DNA from: Oscillospiraceae bacterium
GTDB lineage: Bacteria > Bacillota > Clostridia > Oscillospirales > Ruminococcaceae
Length of the DNA stretch: 12,205 nucleotides
NCBI GenBank assembly: GCA_029098085.1
Contig: JAQXNQ010000187.1
Coordinates: 1-12,205 of the forward strand
Direction: 5' to 3'
Part shown: in pieces, positions 1 to 6,459 of the stretch
Layout: every line of letters begins with the position of its first letter
Numbering within the stretch: position 1 is the first letter of the stretch
Program-made: the position numbers and the translations under genes
Notes under the pieces: model-generated
Database searches by the model: none
Told to the model about the DNA's origin: nothing
The model's input: only the letters and a program-made list of their open reading frames with translations

Positions 1-6
1 TTGGGC

Positions 7-35
7 TGTACAAAAGCCGCAAACTGTGCTATAAT
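7..35 (+). promoter_or_regulatory. Promoter of the tRNA-Ala gene
   Basis: A perfect extended -10 element, TGcTATAAT, lies at 27-35, with TATAAT at 30-35. A weak -35 (TGTACA, four of six consensus matches) sits at 7-12 with a 17-bp spacer. Transcription would begin near 42, about 24 nt before the mature tRNA. The strong extended -10 probably makes up for the poor -35. Confidence 0.75.
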
Positions 36-41
36 AGATTT

Positions 42-60
42 TGCTTTCAGACCGAAAGCA
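42..60 (+). other. Small hairpin in the tRNA leader
   Basis: TGCTTTC (42-48) and GAAAGCA (54-60) form a perfect 7-bp stem with a 5-nt loop, just ahead of the tRNA 5' end at 66. It could be a processing feature of the precursor transcript or chance. Only the inverted repeat is seen. Confidence 0.4.
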
Positions 61-65
61 AAAAT

Positions 66-141
66 GGGCCCGTAGCTCAGCTGGGAGAGCGCTGCGTTCG
101 CATCGCAGAGGTCGAGAGTTCGATCCTCTTCGGGTCCACCA
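66..141 (+). tRNA. tRNA-Ala (anticodon CGC)
   Basis: A complete cloverleaf of 76 nt including an encoded 3' CCA. The acceptor arm pairs GGGCCCG (66-72) with CGGGTCC (131-137). Base 3 and base 70 form the G3-U70 wobble that is the known identity element read by alanyl-tRNA synthetase. The anticodon stem CTGCG/CGCAG encloses loop TTCGCAT, giving anticodon CGC, which reads GCG alanine codons. The T-arm carries GTTCGATCC. The discriminator base is A138. It is a single-gene unit with its own promoter and terminator. Confidence 0.97.
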
Positions 142-183
142 AAAATCGGCAGTCTTCGTCAGAAGGCTGCCGATTTTCATTTT
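142..183 (+). terminator. Intrinsic terminator after tRNA-Ala, probably bidirectional
   Basis: Bases 142-156 and 163-177 form a 15-bp stem (one T-G wobble) around a 6-nt loop. The + strand tail is TTTTcaTTTTc and the opposite strand reads TTTTTgg. It ends the tRNA transcript and can also stop transcription arriving from the minus-strand genes at 286-1146. Confidence 0.9.
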
Positions 184-273
184 CATGCAAAGCCAGCCCG
201 ACTCCTGAGCCAGCCCGTGGGCGGATGTTTATGCCGGAAGCAGGTAAGCGTCATCCGTGCGGAGCCGAGAGGG

Positions 274-298
274 AAAACCGGGCTTTTACTTTTCCCGG
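274..298 (-). terminator. Weak terminator candidate of the 96-aa gene
   Basis: On the minus strand CCGGG and CCCGG (298-294 with 282-278) can pair across an 11-nt loop that contains the stop codon of the preceding gene, followed by four Ts. The stem is short and the T-run ends in CCC, so the tRNA terminator at 142-183 may be the real stop. Confidence 0.3.
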
Positions 299-576
299 GG
301 ATCCTGATCCCCGCCCCTGCCGGAGGAATTCCTGCTCCGGTGCAGCGAGGCCAGCGCCATGCCCCACAGCGGCCCCAGTGCCAGTCCCACCGCATGATTC
401 TCCCACAATCCGCAGCCGTTCAGCATAACCCCCAACAGAAGGCCCAGCGCCAGCCCCAGTGCCATACGCCCATCCTGCGCCCGCTCGGATTCCTGCCGCT
501 CCATGCCCACGCAGAGCACTGCCACCGCGATACCGGCCAGAACCCAGGGCAAAGCCGCCGTTATAAACTCATTCAT
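286..576 (-). CDS. Small glycine-zipper membrane protein, 96 aa, function unknown
   Basis: The ATG at 576 has an AGGA ribosome site 9 nt upstream. It starts 21 nt after the stop of the CmpB-like gene, so the two form an operon. Residues 5-24 form a first hydrophobic helix. Residues 38-52 (ALGLALGLLLGVML) and 62-77 (AVGLALGPLWGMALA) form a repeated Gly-every-four pattern typical of tightly packed transmembrane helix pairs. The tail (79-96) is polar and charged, rich in Arg, Gly, Asp and Glu. It resembles small proteins in many Clostridia that begin with M-x-E-F and carry two G-rich helices. I know of no function for them. A role supporting the neighbouring membrane protein is inferred only from the operon. 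Confidence 0.72.
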   Translation of the reverse strand: MNEFITAALPWVLAGIAVAVLCVGMERQESERAQDGRMALGLALGLLLGVMLNGCGLWENHAVGLALGPLWGMALASLHRSRNSSGRGGDQDPREK

Positions 577-597
577 GAAATTCTTTCCTTTCAGATA

Positions 598-1146
598 TCA
601 GTATGTAATGGGCGTCCGGAACAGAAAGCTCAGGACGCAGTCCATGAAAAACAGGGCTGCCAGCGACAGACAGCCAGTCCGGATCACCGGCTCCGGCGTC
701 CGGCGGTACTGCTTTTCCGCCATGGGCTCCAGCAGATAATGAAACGCCATCCCCATCACACCGAAGCTCACCACGCTCCGGAAGCAGATGATGCCGTCCA
801 GATTCAGAAATAGTCCCCTGTAGTCCCACAGTCTCAGCCCGAAGCAATGGATGCCCGCATAGCCGATCAGGTACTCCACCACGCCGGAAACGGCCACGCA
901 AAGCAAAAACAACAGCACCGGACGGCGTTTCAGCGGCTTCAATGCATAGATACCCAACGCGCCGATGCCGTAGATCGGCAGCCAGGGGCCATACAGGACA
1001 CCCCGGTTCCGGAGCAGTCCCTCCTCCAGCCAATAAAACACCTCTTCATAGATCCAGCCCACCAGACAGCCGGTCAGAAAGACCAGAAACAGATAACACA
1101 GCCTGTCCGACACATCCCGGTTCCAACTGATTGCTGCAGATTTCAT
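598..1146 (-). CDS. CmpB-type putative ABC-transporter membrane protein (DUF1113 family), 182 aa
   Basis: A polytopic membrane protein of about five helices. Recognisable family blocks are GWIYEEVFY (30-38), a loop NRGVLYGPWLPIYGIGA (47-63), EYLIGY (91-96) and LWDYRGLFLNLDG (106-118), then a helix around 120-139. These match the clostridial family annotated as putative ABC transporter type IV / CmpB (PF06541). Its transport role has, as far as I know, never been proven and its substrate is unknown. No ATPase gene is adjacent in this operon. The ATG at 1146 follows AAAGGGGG at 5 nt spacing, which decides the start. It is the first gene of a two-gene minus-strand operon and diverges from the ABC exporter at 1445. 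Its promoter is not clear; TAAAAT near 1190 is the best -10 seen. Confidence 0.85.
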   Translation of the reverse strand: MKSAAISWNRDVSDRLCYLFLVFLTGCLVGWIYEEVFYWLEEGLLRNRGVLYGPWLPIYGIGALGIYALKPLKRRPVLLFLLCVAVSGVVEYLIGYAGIHCFGLRLWDYRGLFLNLDGIICFRSVVSFGVMGMAFHYLLEPMAEKQYRRTPEPVIRTGCLSLAALFFMDCVLSFLFRTPITY

Positions 1147-1293
1147 AGCGGCCCCCTTTTCCGGCGCGGTTCATGCTCTTTACTTTATTTTACAGGAATT
1201 CTCCCGCTTCCGATAGGCGCATTCTTCATTGAAATGTGTCTGTTTTATAGAAAAGCAGACGCTTTGTCCGCCGGCATCCGGCAGTCTGGAACA

Positions 1294-1390
1294 GTGACAG
1301 AGAAAAGCCATACCGTTGGTATAAAAAACACCCTGCTTTCTGTACAATCGGTCAGTGGTGCTCTGCAGAGCGCTGTGGTATACTGATACC
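1294..1390 (+). promoter_or_regulatory. Promoter and dyad-rich control region of the ABC exporter
   Basis: This lies in the 298-bp divergent gap 1147-1444. An extended -10, TGgTATACT, lies at 1376-1384; its -35 is poor (TGGTGC at 17-bp spacing). The -10 sits inside a dyad GGTAT-N4-ATACC (1377-1390). Just upstream is a perfect 12-bp palindrome GCTCTGCAGAGC (1360-1371), and further up ATACC-N3-GGTAT (1310-1322). A second possible promoter is GTGACA (1294) with TATAAA (1320) at a long 20-bp spacer. A weak -35 plus palindromes suggests control by a dimeric regulator, but no regulator gene is adjacent. On the other side of the gap, 1238-1260 can form a small hairpin. Confidence 0.5.
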
Positions 1391-1444
1391 ATCACAGGCC
1401 GGAATCCGGCCCATCCAAGCCGCAAGCTGACTGGAGGCCACATC

Positions 1445-3157
1445 ATGAGAAATGAAACCATTCGTCCCTACATACGGCAGTTCTACCGCGGCAACTGGAG
1501 TCTGCTGACTCTGGCCATGATCCAGACCGTTCTGCTGACCGCTTCCAACCTCATGATCTCCTGGCTGATTCAGCAGATCATCGACCTGACGACCGGCGCC
1601 AACACGGGCTTTACCCTGGTTCAGCTGGTGCTGCTGACGGTCGCCGCCCTGATTCTGGAAGTGCTTGCCTACCTCTTTGCCTGGGCTTCCAAGCCCGCCT
1701 TTATCGCCAAAGGCATCGGACAGTACAAGGAGTATGTCTTCAACCAGCTGTGCCGCAAGGGCATTTCCGCCTTCTCGGGGGAGAACAGCTCGCTGTACAT
1801 TTCGGCCATGTCCAATGACGCCGCCTCCATTGAAACCAACTATCTGAGCAACATCTTCGTCATCGCCGACAGCATTATGGTCTGTCTGGGCGCCCTGTGC
1901 CTGATGTTCTGCTACAGCCCGCTGCTGACCCTGATCTCCATCGGCCTGTCGGTCCTGCCGCTGCTGGCCTCCATTTTCACCGGTGAAGCCGCCGCTTCGG
2001 CGGAAAAAAGAGTATCCGACCGGAACGCGTCCTATACGACTACCCTCAAGGACAGCCTGACCGGCTTTTCGGTGATCAAATCCTTCCGGGCGGAGGCGCA
2101 GATCTGCCGGATCTTCGCCCAAAAGGTGCGGGAGGTCTCTGCTGCCCAGTGCGCGCGGAAAAAGATCAGCATTCTGGTCAATATGCTGGCGACCCTGTCC
2201 GGCTCCATTGTCCAGTTCGGCGTCTTCCTCATCGGCGCCGGTCTGGTCCTGAGCGGCTCCGCCCTGTCGGCGGGCACCGTGCTGGTCTTCGTCCAGCTGC
2301 TGAATTTCGTCATTCAGCCGGTGAGCAGCATTCCCCGGGCGCTGGCCGAATGCGCATCCGCCCGGGCGCTGATTCAGAAGGCCGCCGACGCCCTTTCGGA
2401 AAACATCCGGGAGGAGGGTACCGCCGCCAAAGCCACGCTGGAGACCGGCATCACCGTCCGGGAGCTCTCCTTCTCCTATGAACCCTCAAAGCCCATCCTG
2501 CGGCAGATGGATGTGACCTTTGAAGCGGGAAAAAGCTACGCCATTGTGGGCGCCTCCGGAAGCGGAAAATCCACCCTGCTGAACCTGCTGATGGCCTCCG
2601 ATCCCGGCTACAGCGGCAGCATCTGCTTTGACGATACCGAGCTGCGGACCATCCGGGACGACGCCCTTTACGAGATGGTCTCGGTCATTCAGCAGAATGT
2701 CTTTATCTTCAACGCCTCCATCCGGGACAACATCACGATGTTTTCCTCCTTCCCCGAGGAAGAGGTGAACCGCGCCATCCGGCTTTCGGGACTGTCCTCG
2801 CTGATCGAGGCCCGGAGAGAGGATTATCTCTGCGGTGAAAACGGAAGCGGCCTGTCCGGCGGCGAAAAGCAGCGGATCTCCATCGCCCGGAGTCTGCTCC
2901 GGCGCTCTCAGGTGCTGCTGGTGGATGAGGCCACCGCCGCCCTGGACGCGCAGACCGTCTTCCAGGTGTCCGACGCCATTCTGCACCTGGACGGCTTGAC
3001 CCGCATCGTGGTCACCCACACCCTAGACGCCGCTCTGCTGAAGCAGTACGACTGCATTCTGACGCTGAAAAACGGCCGGATTGAGGAGCAGGGCCTCTTC
3101 GATGAGCTGATGGAGCAGAAGGGCTATTTCTACTCGCTGTATACTGTGTCGCAGTAA
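1445..3157 (+). CDS. ABC transporter, fused permease and ATPase (half-exporter), 570 aa
   Basis: A type IV ABC exporter half-transporter with an N-terminal membrane domain (about 15-310, roughly six helices) and a C-terminal nucleotide-binding domain (about 335-570). The ATPase motifs look complete: Walker A GASGSGKST (369-377), Q-loop glutamine near 417 in QQNVFIF, signature LSGGEKQR (470-477), Walker B VLLVDE ending in Glu495, D-loop AALD (498-501), H-loop His525. It should work as a homodimer, or as a heterodimer with a partner outside the window, exporting a drug, peptide or lipid; the substrate cannot be read from sequence. The start is the ATG with GGAGG 7 nt upstream; the frame is open 30 codons further up, but without a ribosome site. 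It is the only + strand protein gene, apparently monocistronic and convergent with the permease gene at 3310-4026. Confidence 0.93.
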   Translation: MRNETIRPYIRQFYRGNWSLLTLAMIQTVLLTASNLMISWLIQQIIDLTTGANTGFTLVQLVLLTVAALILEVLAYLFAWASKPAFIAKGIGQYKEYVFNQLCRKGISAFSGENSSLYISAMSNDAASIETNYLSNIFVIADSIMVCLGALCLMFCYSPLLTLISIGLSVLPLLASIFTGEAAASAEKRVSDRNASYTTTLKDSLTGFSVIKSFRAEAQICRIFAQKVREVSAAQCARKKISILVNMLATLSGSIVQFGVFLIGAGLVLSGSALSAGTVLVFVQLLNFVIQPVSSIPRALAECASARALIQKAADALSENIREEGTAAKATLETGITVRELSFSYEPSKPILRQMDVTFEAGKSYAIVGASGSGKSTLLNLLMASDPGYSGSICFDDTELRTIRDDALYEMVSVIQQNVFIFNASIRDNITMFSSFPEEEVNRAIRLSGLSSLIEARREDYLCGENGSGLSGGEKQRISIARSLLRRSQVLLVDEATAALDAQTVFQVSDAILHLDGLTRIVVTHTLDAALLKQYDCILTLKNGRIEEQGLFDELMEQKGYFYSLYTVSQ

Positions 3158-3180
3158 AAACAATCTGATCGCTTCATGGA

Positions 3181-3223
3181 ACGAAAGAAAGAGCAGACCT
3201 CCGGCTTTACGAAGGTCTGCTCT
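3181..3223 (-). terminator. Intrinsic terminator of the TauE/SafE-like gene
   Basis: An 11-bp perfect stem (3190-3200 with 3213-3223, core GAGCAGACCT) with a 12-nt loop. On the minus strand it is followed by TTTCTTTCG, so it ends the minus-strand transcript. The + strand side has no T-run, so it is at best an inefficient stop for the ABC gene ending at 3157. No gene is seen between 3224 and 3309. Confidence 0.75.
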
Positions 3224-3309
3224 CAGGCTGCAGAAAAACCTGCACAACGATGGAAAAAGTATATTTTGTCTATCTATCTTTTCAGGAAAGCGTTTCCGAA
3301 ACTTGAATT

Positions 3310-4026
3310 TTATAAGTTGTTTACCACTAATGCTGTTCCCGACAGGATCAGCATCATGATGACTGATTTCTTGACAGCTTTTTCATTCAAAAACCTTGCG
3401 CTAAGCATACCGAGAACTAATCCTGCAAGCATCAGAGGGACGAGAACCATTGCCTGCTTTACAGTATCAAGTGTAATCATCCCCCACAGCCCATACAAAA
3501 TTATACGAAATGTATTTTCAACAAGAAATACTACACAAATATTGGCTTTGAAAGAACGGCTGCCATCTGTAACTCTGCTTACATAAGCGCCCAGCAATGC
3601 GCCAACTCCATATAGTCCACACAATAATCCGGAAAGAATACCTATAATACCCAGCATTATTTTTGATTGCTTCATTTTCTTCGTTTGATGCTCTCTTAAT
3701 AACATTTCAAAACCGATCAGAATGATGACCACGCCAAAAATGGTTTTTATAACGCTTGTATCCGCATTTTTCAGGAACAACGCTCCGGGAATGCTTCCTG
3801 CAATGACAAGCACCGCCAATGGTATACAAACTCTCCACCGAATGGATTTTCTTTCTTTCCAGGCTAAAATAAGATTGGTTGGATATCCCAAAATGAGTTC
3901 ACAGGGAGAGATGTCCAGATTGCTGTTTCCGAAGCTTAATATGGTTGTAAATACCAGTGTATTGGCAAATCCACACAGGCCTTTTACAAAAAAGGCAGAT
4001 ACTGCCGCAACAATCCACCAAAGCAT
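3310..4026 (-). CDS. TauE/SafE family permease (sulfite/organosulfonate or other anion exporter family), 238 aa
   Basis: A membrane protein with seven to eight predicted helices and the internal repeat of the TauE/SafE (formerly DUF81) family. The first half carries KGLCGFANTLVFTTIL (15-30); the second carries a matching Gly-rich block GLLCGLYGVGALLGAY (133-148). Family members export small organic or sulfur anions; the substrate is not predictable here. The length is normal for the family. The ATG at 4026 has GAGGTG about 6 nt upstream. The gene is AT-rich (about 40 percent GC by eye, A/T-ending codons, TTA and ATA used) while its neighbours are clearly GC-rich. That marks it as a likely recent transfer, though the frame is intact. 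It follows the C39 gene by 78 nt with a hairpin between, and ends at a good terminator. Confidence 0.88.
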   Translation of the reverse strand: MLWWIVAAVSAFFVKGLCGFANTLVFTTILSFGNSNLDISPCELILGYPTNLILAWKERKSIRWRVCIPLAVLVIAGSIPGALFLKNADTSVIKTIFGVVIILIGFEMLLREHQTKKMKQSKIMLGIIGILSGLLCGLYGVGALLGAYVSRVTDGSRSFKANICVVFLVENTFRIILYGLWGMITLDTVKQAMVLVPLMLAGLVLGMLSARFLNEKAVKKSVIMMLILSGTALVVNNL

Positions 4027-4052
4027 TTCGGCACCTCATAATTCTGAAGTTT

Positions 4053-4079
4053 GAGCAGCTCCAATAATTGGGGCTGCTC
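4053..4079 (-). other. 12-bp hairpin in the leader of the TauE/SafE-like gene
   Basis: GAGCAGC (4053-4059) pairs with GCTGCTC (4073-4079) and continues through a T-G wobble and CCAA/TTGG to a 3-nt loop. Neither strand has a following T-run, so it is not a standard terminator. It lies 27 nt upstream of the permease start, between that gene and the peptidase gene. It could be an operator, an mRNA-stability element or a relic of insertion. Confidence 0.5.
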
Positions 4080-4104
4080 TTCATCTGTTTGCACTGTTCC
4101 CGGA

Positions 4105-4740
4105 TTACTGCAAAAACTCCTCTTTCCGGTACAGGGCCAGCGCCTGACGGCCCTGGGCCTCATAGGCGGTCTCCACCTGCGGGCGGGGGAAGAAGACGCC
4201 CTCCCCGTCGATGGGGTCGTTGAAATAAAAGCCGTCCTCATCGTATCCCACCAGCACAAGACAGTGCATGGGGCTGATCCAGACGATCTCCCGGCCATTC
4301 TCCGCCGTCCAGCGGGCAAACTCATGGGGCGGTGCCATATGAATGGTCGCCCACAGCAGCAGCGGGATGTCCCGGTCCAGCCACCGGCAAAGCGCATCCA
4401 GACTTTCTCCCAGCAGAGGCTGTACCTCCAGCTCCGGCCGGTTCAGCCGGTTGACTGCTTCCACCACCGCCGGCACAAAGCACCCCCAGCCTCCTTTGGT
4501 CCGGGGATCGCCGGGAAAAACCTCTGCGGGATCGGGGCCGTGCAGCACCCCGTCCTCTCCCCGGCGGGGCGCTTCCGCCATGGGCAGGCAGCAGTCGATG
4601 AACTCATCCACCGTCACCGGAATCCCCGCCCGGTTCAGCGCCATCACCGCCGACACGCTTTCACAGCCGGTAGGGTACTGCTCCAGCTGACTGATAAAGG
4701 GCACGTTCCGAACCAGCACCCGTTTTTTCTCCGCTTCCAT
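4105..4740 (-). CDS. C39-like papain-fold cysteine peptidase family protein (Peptidase_C39_2), 211 aa
   Basis: The catalytic layout of the C39-like family is visible: Gln18 in VPFISQ as a likely oxyanion-hole residue, Cys26 in PTGCES, His159 in SPMHCLVLVGY, and Asp175 in FYFNDP. The family includes peptidases and enzymes of uncertain activity; the substrate is unknown. There is no signal peptide, membrane helix or attached ABC domain, so it is probably cytoplasmic and not a bacteriocin exporter. The chosen start is the ATG at 4740, with GGAAGGAG 8 nt upstream. An ATG at 4746 is only 2 nt from that site, and a GTG at 4782 has no ribosome site. It follows the TPR gene by 82 nt with no terminator between, so co-transcription with larC and the TPR gene is possible. 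Confidence 0.82.
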   Translation of the reverse strand: MEAEKKRVLVRNVPFISQLEQYPTGCESVSAVMALNRAGIPVTVDEFIDCCLPMAEAPRRGEDGVLHGPDPAEVFPGDPRTKGGWGCFVPAVVEAVNRLNRPELEVQPLLGESLDALCRWLDRDIPLLLWATIHMAPPHEFARWTAENGREIVWISPMHCLVLVGYDEDGFYFNDPIDGEGVFFPRPQVETAYEAQGRQALALYRKEEFLQ

Positions 4741-4822
4741 CCGCATCGCTCCTTCCGCTCTGTTCCAGATTAAGTCTAGCACAAACCGGAGAAAAAGGGA
4801 AGGGCGGAAAATTCATTCAGAA

Positions 4823-5587
4823 TCAATCCGTTCCGCATGGGAACATCCGGACTTTCCGATCCCACCACGCTGCCAGGTAAGAAATGCAGGGCCATACCGT
4901 CCTTTGCTCAAGCAGCTCGTCCAGGCAGGCCATGCTCTGCCGGCGCTCGCCCTGCCGCTCCAGCCAGATTGCAAGACCGTACAGCAAAATCACCGCATCC
5001 AGGGCGCTCCCCTGCCGGGCCTGCTGCCAGAGCATCTCAGGCGTCCTTTGACCACAGAGCAGCTCCACCACCGCCTGATAGGCACCGTGGTGACCCACCT
5101 GCATCCGGCTGTCATAGGAGGAAAGCAGCAGATCCGTTTCACCTGCCCGAAGGCAGCTGAGCCCATGCCAGTACAGCACGGCAATGGCCAGCTCGTCCCC
5201 GCAGGGAAGGCAGCCGGAAAAGCAGGAGGCAGCCGCAGCATATTCCCCCTGCAGATAATGCCACACTCCCATGGGATACCGCACCGCGCTCTCCTGTCCC
5301 AGCGCAGCCGCGTGCTCATAGGCGTCCCGGGCTTCTCCGAACCGTCCCAGGGTCAACAGCGCTCCGCCCAGGCAGAGATACAGGGCGTCGTCATCCGGCC
5401 GGATTCGCTCCGCTTCGCTGTAAGCCTCTGCGGCCTCGGCAAAACGATACTGCCGTGCCAGCAGATCTCCCAGCTTTTTCCGGCTGGCATAATCATCCGA
5501 CTGCCGCAGCCAGAACATCTCCTCCGTATCCTGAACGGTGCAGGGAAGAGCTCCCAGCTGGCTTTCCAGCGAAGCGCAGTCATTCAT
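4823..5587 (-). CDS. Tetratricopeptide-repeat (TPR) protein, 254 aa
   Basis: An all-helical protein with two clear TPR units: one starting ASRKKLGDLLARQYRFAEAA and the next starting ALYLCLGGALLTLGRFGEAR, with the typical LG..Y.Ea and A/Y/P positions. Weaker helical repeats continue to the C-terminus (LQGEYAAAASCFSG, LERQGERRQSMACLDELL). TPRs are protein-binding scaffolds; the partner is unknown. No signal peptide is seen, so it is likely cytoplasmic. The ATG at 5587 lies inside the end of larC (ATGAATGA, 8-nt overlap) with GGAGG about 9 nt upstream, implying translational coupling and matched expression with LarC. The frame stays open far upstream across larC in another phase, but that part is shadow sequence. 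This is the position where a LarC C-terminal gene could be expected, yet nothing in this protein resembles that domain. Confidence 0.8.
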   Translation of the reverse strand: MNDCASLESQLGALPCTVQDTEEMFWLRQSDDYASRKKLGDLLARQYRFAEAAEAYSEAERIRPDDDALYLCLGGALLTLGRFGEARDAYEHAAALGQESAVRYPMGVWHYLQGEYAAAASCFSGCLPCGDELAIAVLYWHGLSCLRAGETDLLLSSYDSRMQVGHHGAYQAVVELLCGQRTPEMLWQQARQGSALDAVILLYGLAIWLERQGERRQSMACLDELLEQRTVWPCISYLAAWWDRKVRMFPCGTD

Positions 5588-6410
5588 GCCGGCTTTCCTC
5601 CGCATCGCCCAGCAGCGCCCGGACGCAGTTGGCAGCGGTAAAGTCCTTTTTGCCCATGCCATATCCGATGGCACTGACCCGAAGGATGGGCATGCCGCCG
5701 AAGCCGTCGGCAAAATACCGCAGCAGTGCAGCGCCGGTGGGAGTACAGAGCTCGCTTTTGATGCCGCCGCCGTATATGGGAACGTCCCGAAGGATCCAGG
5801 CCGTAGCGGGAGCCGGCACCGGCAGAATGCCATGGGCGCATTGTACATGCCCACTGCCCACATGCACCGGAGACACCAGTACCTGCTCCGGCGCCAGCCG
5901 TTCCATCAGCATGCAGACGGCGGTGATGTCGGCCACCGCATCCAGGGTGCCCACCTCGTGAAAATGGATGTCACATACCGGAACGCCGTGTGCCCTGCTC
6001 TCCGCTTCGGCAATCAGCCCGTACACGGCGAGAATATCCTCCCGCACCTTCGGCGATACCGCCAACTGTCCTGTCAGCTGCTCAATGTCCTGCAGGCTGC
6101 TGTGATGATGGGGGGCATGGCCGTGCTCATGGGAATGTTCGTGGGAATGTTCGTGGGAATGCTCGTGGGAATGTTCGTGGGAATGTTCACGGGCACCCTC
6201 CCCTTCCTCCTCCCCATGAACCATCACGACCACCCGGGTGCCGCAGATGCCGCATTTGACGGACTTTTGCGCCTCAAACCGGACACCGGGAATACCCAAA
6301 GCGTCCAGCTCCTCCACAAAGGCCGCCGGATCAGGCAAAAGCTCCAGCAGGGCCGCAGTCAGCATATCGCCCGCTGCACCCATCCCGCAGTCAAGATACA
6401 GGGTTTTCAT
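5580..6410 (-). CDS. larC: LarC N-terminal domain protein (nickel insertion, nickel-pincer cofactor biosynthesis), 276 aa
   Basis: It matches the LarC (DUF111) family: LYLDCGMGAAGDMLTAALLEL (4-24), IHFHEVGTLDAVADI (148-162), VGSGHVQCAHGILPVPAPAT (184-203), CTPTGAALL (222-230) and IGYGMGKKDF (248-257). LarC is the CTP-dependent nickel insertase that finishes the nickel-pincer nucleotide used by lactate racemase and relatives. Residues 75-103 form a His-rich stretch (HSHE repeats, then HGHAPHHH), a likely nickel-binding or storage segment. Full LarC proteins are about 400 aa and end in a LarC2 domain that binds CTP; this one stops after the LarC1 part, and no LarC2 is encoded nearby. In some bacteria LarC is split or made by frameshifting. 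The start is the ATG at 6410, 7 nt from GGAAGGAG; an ATG at 6416 is too close. It overlaps the TPR gene by 8 nt. Confidence 0.92.
   Translation of the reverse strand: MKTLYLDCGMGAAGDMLTAALLELLPDPAAFVEELDALGIPGVRFEAQKSVKCGICGTRVVVMVHGEEEGEGAREHSHEHSHEHSHEHSHEHSHEHGHAPHHHSSLQDIEQLTGQLAVSPKVREDILAVYGLIAEAESRAHGVPVCDIHFHEVGTLDAVADITAVCMLMERLAPEQVLVSPVHVGSGHVQCAHGILPVPAPATAWILRDVPIYGGGIKSELCTPTGAALLRYFADGFGGMPILRVSAIGYGMGKKDFTAANCVRALLGDAEESRHE
6124..6195. repeat. 12-bp tandem repeat encoding His-Ser-His-Glu units in larC
   Basis: Five full copies and one degenerate copy of a 12-bp unit (TGTTCGTGGGAA on the + strand, with single-base variants such as TGCTC and TCATGG). On the coding strand each unit gives HSHE. 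The period is a multiple of three, so copy-number change would lengthen or shorten the His-rich segment without breaking the frame. Near-identity of the copies suggests recent expansion. Confidence 0.93.
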
Positions 6411-6426
6411 ATTCATTCTCCTTCCA

Positions 6427-6443
6427 CTTTATCCCAGATAAAG
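6427..6443 (-). other. Tight hairpin next to the larC ribosome site
   Basis: CTTTATC (6427-6433) and GATAAAG (6437-6443) form a perfect 7-bp stem with a 3-nt loop. It ends 2-3 nt before the GGAAGGAG ribosome site of larC. It could tune ribosome access or mark the 5' end of a processed larC mRNA. Only the inverted repeat is observed. Confidence 0.5.
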
Positions 6444-6459
6444 CCAGACACAGGCCGGG

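Noticed and set aside
66..141. tRNA 3' end as an integration site for a mobile element
   Set aside because: No second copy of the tRNA 3' sequence and no integrase gene were seen in the window.
296..313. Perfect inverted repeat CGGGGATC-CT-GATCCCCG
   Set aside because: It lies in the C-terminal codons of the 96-aa gene, has a 2-nt loop and no T-run, so it was not called as a site.
3190..3223. Terminator for the + strand ABC gene
   Set aside because: The hairpin is good, but the + strand side continues CAGGCTGCAG without a T-run; the T-rich tail is on the minus strand.
4741..4782. GTG start at 4782 or ATG at 4746 for the C39-like gene
   Set aside because: The GTG has no ribosome site, and the ATG at 4746 lies only 2 nt from GGAAGGAG; the ATG at 4740 has ideal spacing.
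4823..5587. A LarC2 C-terminal domain reached by frameshift from larC
   Set aside because: None of the frames after the larC stop resembles LarC2, and no slippery sequence was recognised; the frame that continues encodes TPR repeats.
6124..6195. Short direct repeats that could suggest a CRISPR array
   Set aside because: The unit is 12 bp without spacers and keeps the LarC reading frame as HSHE codons, so it is a coding repeat.
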